Source of the DNA: Roseiflexus sp. RS-1
GTDB lineage: Bacteria > Chloroflexota > Chloroflexia > Chloroflexales > Roseiflexaceae
Assembly: GCF_000016665.1 (NCBI RefSeq)
Contig: NC_009523.1
Span: 124,001 to 188,000, forward strand
Direction: 5' to 3'
DNA length: 64,000 bases
Both the position numbers and the translations under genes were made by a program. The stretch's first letter is position 1; every line of letters begins with the position of its first letter. Positions 59,540 to 64,000 of the stretch are shown in pieces. The notes beneath the pieces are model-generated. The model was not told the origin of the DNA and made no database searches. It worked only from the letters and a program-made list of their open reading frames with translations.

Positions 59540-59721
59540 GGTTCTCCTCCCTTCTGTGACGCCTGAGGGGTTGTTCCCTCGATTGCAGCATATCGCGTCT
59601 GCGCCCCGTGCAACCTGCGACCTGGATGAGGGGTTGCCTGCGTTCTGGCATCGTGTTGTTCAGGGAAAGGAAGCGCGCGGCTCACCTGAGGCTCACCGCT
59701 CCCTGTCTGTTTGAAGACGGG

Positions 59722-59749
59722 TAGACAGGCGCTAAAAATGGTGTATAGT
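59722..59749 (+). promoter_or_regulatory. Promoter upstream of the radical SAM gene
   Basis: TAGACA (59722-59727), a 16-base spacer, and TATAGT (59744-59749). The predicted transcription start coincides with an ATG at 59756. The bases between 59540 and 59721 show nothing else. Confidence 0.55.
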
Positions 59750-59755
59750 AAACAT

Positions 59756-59881
59756 ATGCGCAATCTGCAAACCGCTCAGGAGCATCTTCGCAGCTATGCC
59801 GCAGGTCTGGCGTCGACAGGTACGTGTTCACATTTCTTCTGGGAGCAAAGGCATCTTGCCCTCGTAGACGCACCAGGGTAG
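59756..59881 (+). CDS. Possible 41-residue leaderless peptide
   Basis: Reads MRNLQTAQEHLRSYAAGLAS, then TGTCSHFFWEQRHLALVDAP and a final Gly before TAG. It begins seven bases after the -10 element, so it would be translated from a leaderless transcript, and it lies 95 bases before a radical SAM/SPASM maturase. It could be that enzyme's precursor peptide. It has one Cys and no known precursor signature, and chance is a real alternative. The bases 59882-59976 contain only the maturase ribosome binding site. Confidence 0.25.
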   Translation: MRNLQTAQEHLRSYAAGLASTGTCSHFFWEQRHLALVDAPG

Positions 59882-59976
59882 GACACCCTTGCTGCCTGGC
59901 GCGTGTGGTATCTCGGGTGTGAACAGGTACGTCGGCAGGAGTTGCTCCGGGCGGAAGTGAATAAGGGAGACCCACG

Positions 59977-61500
59977 ATGAACGATTCTGGCGCTGCACCG
60001 ATCCGATCAATGCCGGTGATCCTGTGCGCGATGGATCTGGAGTCGCACATGGCGAATGCGGTTGAGACCGACTGTTTCGCGCCGCCGGAGACCGATTGCG
60101 CATGCCCGGACGACGGTACTCCTCCGCTGCTCACTGCCAACATCGATCCAACGGTTGCGTATGCGCTGCCGGCGCTCCACACCGATGCTCTTCCGGGAGG
60201 GTGGGTGCTGGCGTTCAACCCGCACGGCGCTGCGGGTGTGGTTGTGCTCGATCAGGCAGCGTGGATGCTGCTCGACCGGTTTCGCCAGCCCCGACGGCTG
60301 GTTGATGCCGCCGATGAGGGTGACGACGTCGGGATGGTTCAGCGCGGGATGCTGCGCCTTGCCAGGTTGGGGTTGATCCAGCGCGTTGATCGACCATCAG
60401 GCGTCCAGCGCAAGGCATCTGAGACGTTGACTGTCTGGCTGCACATAACGAATGCGTGCAACCTGCGCTGCGACTACTGCTACATCAACAAGACGCCCGA
60501 TTCAATGGACGAGGCGCGTGGTCGGCAGGCGATTGATGCTGTGATCCGCTCTGCCATGGCGCACCAGTTTCGGCGGGTGAAACTGAAGTATGCTGGCGGC
60601 GAGGCGACGCTCAACCTTCCGCTGATAGTCGCGTTTCATCAGTATGCGCGCGATTGCGCAACCAGGCATAATCTTGCTCTCGATGGGGTTGTGCTCAGCA
60701 ATGGCGTCGCCCTCGGCGACCGCCAGATCCGTCAGATCCGCGACAGCGGGTTGCGCCTGATGATCTCGCTTGATGGCATCGGTGCGCTGCACGATGCGCA
60801 ACGGCGGTTCGTCAACGGTCGCGGTTCGTTTGCCCACGTGGCGCAGACGCTCGACCGGTTGGCACAGCATGGCGTGATACCGTCGCTCTCGATCACCCTG
60901 TCACGCCGCAATCTTGCCGGACTCCCCGAAACAGTCGCGTATGCGCTGGATCGGGGGTTGCCGTTTTCGCTGAACTTTTACCGCGCGAACGACTATGCTG
61001 CCGCCGATGCCGATCTCGCCTATGGCGAGGAGGAGATCACTGCGGCGATGAAGGCGGCATTTGCCGTGATCGAACAGCGCCTGCCGCCGTACCGTCTCTT
61101 CGGCGCGCTGCTCGATCTGGTTCGGTTCGACGCGCCGCACGACCATCCCTGCGGCGTCGGGAGCGCGTATATGGTCATCGACCAGCGCGGCAGGGTGGCG
61201 AAGTGCCACATGGAGATCAAGCGCACCGTGACCGACGTTGATGCGCCTGATCCATTGCGCCTGATCCGCGAAGATGCCACCGGTATTCAGCGCATTCCGG
61301 TCGATGCAAAGGAGGGATGCCGGACGTGTATGTGGCGCTCCTGGTGCGCCGGCGGTTGTCCGGCGCTGACGTACCGCGTGACGGGGCGCTTCGACGTCCG
61401 ATCGCCGAACTGTCGCATCTACCAGGCGCTCTTCCCTGCGGTGCTGCGGCTGGAGGGGTTGCGTTTGCTGCGGTACGCAGGAGGGCTGCGCCTTGCATAG
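59977..61500 (+). CDS. Radical SAM/SPASM peptide-maturase-like enzyme
   Basis: A 507-residue protein. The N-terminus (residues 1-50) has four Cys (17, 33, 41, 43). A region of about 60-145 resembles a PqqD-like peptide-binding winged helix (WVLAFNPHGAAGVVVLDQAA). The radical SAM core has CNLRCDYCY (Cys161, 165, 168) and AGGEATLN. The SPASM domain near the C-terminus (CGVGSAYMVIDQ, KCHMEI, CRTCMWRSWCAGGC, PNCRIYQ) holds seven or more Cys for auxiliary clusters. Such enzymes modify ribosomal peptides. AGGGAG precedes the ATG. No obvious precursor, protease or exporter gene is adjacent. Confidence 0.87.
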   Translation: MNDSGAAPIRSMPVILCAMDLESHMANAVETDCFAPPETDCACPDDGTPPLLTANIDPTVAYALPALHTDALPGGWVLAFNPHGAAGVVVLDQAAWMLLDRFRQPRRLVDAADEGDDVGMVQRGMLRLARLGLIQRVDRPSGVQRKASETLTVWLHITNACNLRCDYCYINKTPDSMDEARGRQAIDAVIRSAMAHQFRRVKLKYAGGEATLNLPLIVAFHQYARDCATRHNLALDGVVLSNGVALGDRQIRQIRDSGLRLMISLDGIGALHDAQRRFVNGRGSFAHVAQTLDRLAQHGVIPSLSITLSRRNLAGLPETVAYALDRGLPFSLNFYRANDYAAADADLAYGEEEITAAMKAAFAVIEQRLPPYRLFGALLDLVRFDAPHDHPCGVGSAYMVIDQRGRVAKCHMEIKRTVTDVDAPDPLRLIREDATGIQRIPVDAKEGCRTCMWRSWCAGGCPALTYRVTGRFDVRSPNCRIYQALFPAVLRLEGLRLLRYAGGLRLA

Positions 61501-61503
61501 GCA

Positions 61504-61601
61504 ATAGCCGATAATCGATAGCCGATAGCCGATAATCGATAGCCGATAGCCGATAATCGATAGCCGATAATCGATAGCCGATAGCCGATAATCGATAGCC
61601 G
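61504..61601. repeat. 14-unit heptamer array of two variants
   Basis: Fourteen consecutive heptamers are either ATAGCCG (A) or ATAATCG (B), in the order A B A A B A A B A B A A B A. Single A-like units also occur at 61858, 62124 and in the 40.4 and 27.2 kb repeats. Confidence 0.95.
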
Positions 61602-61620
61602 ATAGGCGAGAGGCAAGAGG

Positions 61621-62418
61621 GTCATCATTGGAGTTCACGTTCCGCGCAGGCAGGCTTTGCCCTGGCTAGCCGAGGGCTTCAGCCCGACGGCAAGCGGCGC
61701 ATAGCAGAAGATGGAACGTTCCAGAAAGCGTTCAGCGATTGAAATCGCCTCTGGAAGGCTTTTCGCCGGGCATCCACCTGCGTGGACGCTGCCACGGCGA
61801 CCGCATAGGCGGTCGCCCGGCGCGAAGCGTCCGCTCAGGCGCGGTTTCAACCGCTCATCGATAGCCGATGACCGATAGGCGACAGGGTCATCATTGGAGT
61901 TCGCGTTCCGCGCAGGCGGGCTTTGCCTTAGCTAGCCGAGGGCTTCAGCCCGACGGCAAGCGGCGCATAGCAGAAGATGGAACGTTCCAGAAAGCGTTCA
62001 GCGATTGAAATCGCCTCTGGAAGGCTTTTCGCCGGGCGTCCACCTGCGTGGACGCTGCCACGGCGACCGCATAGGCGGTCGCCCGGCGCGAAGCGTCCGC
62101 TCAGGCGCGGTTTCAACCGCTCATCGATAGCCGATAGGCGAGAGGCAAGAGGGTCATCATTGGAGTTCACGTTCCGCGCAGGCAGGCTTTGCCCTGGCTA
62201 GCCGGGGGCTTCAGCCCGACGGCAAGCGGCGCATAGCAGAAGATGGAACGTTCCAGAAAGCGTTCAGCGATTGAAATCGCCTCTGGAAGGCTTTTCGCCG
62301 GGCGTCCACCTGCGTGGACGCTGCCACGGCGACCGCATAGGCGGTCGCCCGGCGCGAAGCGTCCGCTCAGGCGCGGTTTCAACCGCTCATCGATAGCCGA
62401 TAGGCGAGAGGCAAGAGG
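61621..62418. repeat. Three tandem 266-bp repeats
   Basis: Copies start GTCATCATTGGAGTT at 61621, 61887 and 62153, and the start recurs at 62419. Each includes AGCCGAGGGCTTCAGCCC, GAAACGCTTTCTGG-type (CCAGAAAGCGTTCAGCGATT) and several inverted repeats. Minus-strand frames inside them are near-identical copies and almost certainly not genes. Confidence 0.93.
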
Positions 62419-62690
62419 GTCATCATTGGAGTTCACGTTCCGCGCAGGCGGGCTTTGCCCTGGTTAGCCGAGGGCTTCAGCCCCACGGCTAGCGCAGTAT
62501 AGCGGATTTAATTTTCAACCTCCATCAGCCCGACGGCTCGCGCGGGATAGCGGATTTAATGCTCAATCTCCATCAGCCCGACGGCTCGTGCGGGATAGCG
62601 GATTATAGCGGTTCTCAGATACGTTGACTCCTGTCCGGGTCTGCCGTGTCGTGCGAGGCGCCCGTTTCCGGCAGAGCGTAGACCGAAATT
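62419..62690. repeat. Decayed ends of the MITE-like family
   Basis: GGATTTAATTTTCAACCTCC and GGATTTAATGCTCAATCTCC follow one another at about 62505 and 62543, each followed by CATCAGCCCGACGGCTCG. No gene. Confidence 0.65.
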
Positions 62691-62805
62691 ATGGTCTTTG
62701 AGTAAATAATCCGCCATAGCCCGCGCAGGCGGGCTTTGCATTCCATAGCCGAGGGCTTTAGCCCCACGGCAAGGGCGTATACCGGATTTATTTCTCAATC
62801 TCCAT
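62691..62805 (+). mobile_element. MITE-like element (115 bp)
   Basis: It starts ATGGTCTTTGAGTAAATAAT, has the two internal hairpins, and ends CTCAATCTCCAT. It lies between GACCGAAATT and CATTTCGGTC, so its removal restores a palindrome with nine-base arms. Confidence 0.8.
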
Positions 62806-63336
62806 CATTTCGGTCACCGTGTCTGGCAGCGCGATTCTGGGAGTGTTCAACCCTGTCCAATTAGTTCAACCTCTATGGGAACTGCTATAAATGCTCAATC
62901 TCCATCAGCCCCACGGCTAGCGCGGTATAGCGGATTTAATGCTCAATCTCCATCAGCCCGCATCACGCCCAACGACGGACGATGTCGGATTGCTTCTCTC
63001 GCAGGCAGAAAGTTCAGCGATTGAAATCGCCTCTGGAAGGCTTTTAGCCGGGCCGGGCGTCCACCTGCGTGGACGCTGTCACGGCGACTGCATAGGCGGT
63101 CACCTGGCACGAAGCATCCTCTCAGGCGCGGTTTCAACCGCATGCCTGAGCAGTTACGGCAGAAATTTATTTCGGTCGCCGCGCCCGCAGAGCAAGGCAT
63201 ACTGGCAGACCAGACCTGTACCGCACACACGCACCGCAGCAACGCAACGAGCGCTGCGTTTTCCATCAATTGCTCGCTGCGTCCGCTGTGTCCGTTGTGG
63301 TGAAATGCACATGTTGCAGGCGACTCAGATGTGATG
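62806..63336. repeat. Further repeat debris
   Basis: Contains two more right-end motifs (about 62889 and 62937) and an inverted copy of part of 25395-25425 (GTTCAACCTCTATGGGAACT). It also has a diverged part of the 266-bp unit at about 63012-63142 (AGTTCAGCGATTGAAATCGC). I see no gene. Confidence 0.6.
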
Positions 63337-64000
63337 TTATTCAATCAGCAGCGCCCGGCTTTCGAGGAGGTCGCGCATCGCCGACCTGCCCACCGGGTAG
63401 TCGCGCTCGATGGCATGCACTGTCTGCGCAACGATGTCTAGTTCTTCGGCGCTCAAATCCTTCAGCCAGTTATACACAGTGTTTTTCGCCCGTAACCCGC
63501 CGGGATCGCTGAGACTGTACAGCCGATCATACTCGAATGCCAGCGCGTAATGATGGACTGCATAGCGCAAACAATCATTGACCGACTGAAAATCCGCAGA
63601 GATTTCATCAACGAACGACGCAGCGATCCTGGCATACTCCTGGGCGACATCTTTCACGTTGCCCGCTGACTGGACGAGACGGTGATAATGTTTGAACAGG
63701 CGACTGCCGATCAACATATGGATGCGCGCAAGTTGGGTGAACAACTGGCGATTCTGAATGTTCGGATTGTGGAGATCCGGCAACCCGCGACGGGTAATGA
63801 GATAGTCAGCAGGGATCGCTTCACGTGCTGCGACCAGACCCTTCTCGATGATGTCCAGCCGTTCTCCGTTAAAACCGGCGTAGGCGATATTGACACAGGC
63901 GTCCACCTGACGGAAGACATTGTTGGTCTGGCGCGCAAGGTCGGCGGCGCGTTCCTGCGCCTGCACACTCTGCTGCATCAGCGTATCGAGGTCTTCTTTC
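63337..64000 (-). CDS. C-terminal part of an unknown helical (TPR-like) protein; gene starts outside the window
   Basis: The visible 220 or so residues are almost all helical (AQERAADLARQTNNVFRQVD, then ACVNIAYAGF; RIHMLIGSRLFKHYHRLVQ; TVHAIERDYPVGRSAMRDLL). Repeats of this sort often form the C-terminal arm of large ATPases. The frame remains open to the right edge. No enzymatic motif is seen, and nothing more can be said without the N-terminus. Confidence 0.65.
   Translation of the reverse strand, partial: KEDLDTLMQQSVQAQERAADLARQTNNVFRQVDACVNIAYAGFNGERLDIIEKGLVAAREAIPADYLITRRGLPDLHNPNIQNRQLFTQLARIHMLIGSRLFKHYHRLVQSAGNVKDVAQEYARIAASFVDEISADFQSVNDCLRYAVHHYALAFEYDRLYSLSDPGGLRAKNTVYNWLKDLSAEELDIVAQTVHAIERDYPVGRSAMRDLLESRALLIE

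Noticed and set aside
61635-62436. Repeated minus-strand frames of 71-89 residues
   Set aside because: Identical copies inside the 266-bp tandem repeats, no ribosome sites, no codon-pattern change.

Overview
The window is a high-GC bacterial chromosome segment. Gene content, promoter style and repeat families point to a filamentous phototrophic Chloroflexota, most like Roseiflexus. That assignment is an inference from protein and repeat character, not from a database search.

Layout. 1-6.9 kb (minus strand): partial isoaspartyl peptidase, a CDP-alcohol phosphatidyltransferase, two DUF4013-like membrane proteins, cinA, a small membrane protein, then thrS and another membrane protein behind a T-box leader. 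7-11.3 kb (minus): a sodium:solute symporter with a histidine kinase and response regulator. 11.3-16.9 kb: a DnaA-box cluster, a DUF151 nuclease, a parS site, parA-parB, a second CDP-alcohol phosphatidyltransferase and recN. 17-23.4 kb: a Wzy-like membrane protein with TPRs, an AEC-family carrier and the two membrane subunits of a TRAP transporter.

23.5-28.6 kb is an accessory island: a probable type II restriction-modification pair, then an IS630-like element nested inside a 116-bp MITE-like element with related terminal inverted repeats. 27.8-33.8 kb holds a small protein and a 1731-residue protein combining a caspase-like protease, a STAND-type NTPase and about 25 near-identical 33-residue repeats. 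This is the best candidate for an unusual conflict or programmed-cell-death system here.

33.8-40.4 kb: valS, an epimerase, an LCP-family enzyme and MurJ. 40.4-41.5 kb: repeats, partly inverted copies of those at 25-27 kb. 41.6-44.5 kb: a yybP-ykoY (manganese) riboswitch in front of a P-type ATPase gene broken by a frameshift. 44.7-54.5 kb: a STAS sensor, a sugar isomerase-like protein, an FAD oxidoreductase, two proteins with degenerate catalytic motifs (GH13-like and polyprenyl-synthetase-like), a sorbosone dehydrogenase-like lipoprotein and a PucR regulator. 54.6-59.0 kb (minus): a probable NAD/ADP-ribose-linked operon (Nudix/NrtR-like, nicotinamidase-like, macro domain, PcrA) opposite a tRNA-Gly gene. 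59.3-61.5 kb: a small membrane protein and a radical SAM/SPASM maturase. 61.5-63.3 kb: heptamer arrays, 266-bp tandem repeats and more MITE copies. The last gene is cut by the window edge.

All calls come from reading the sequence and remembered family motifs; no searches were run.
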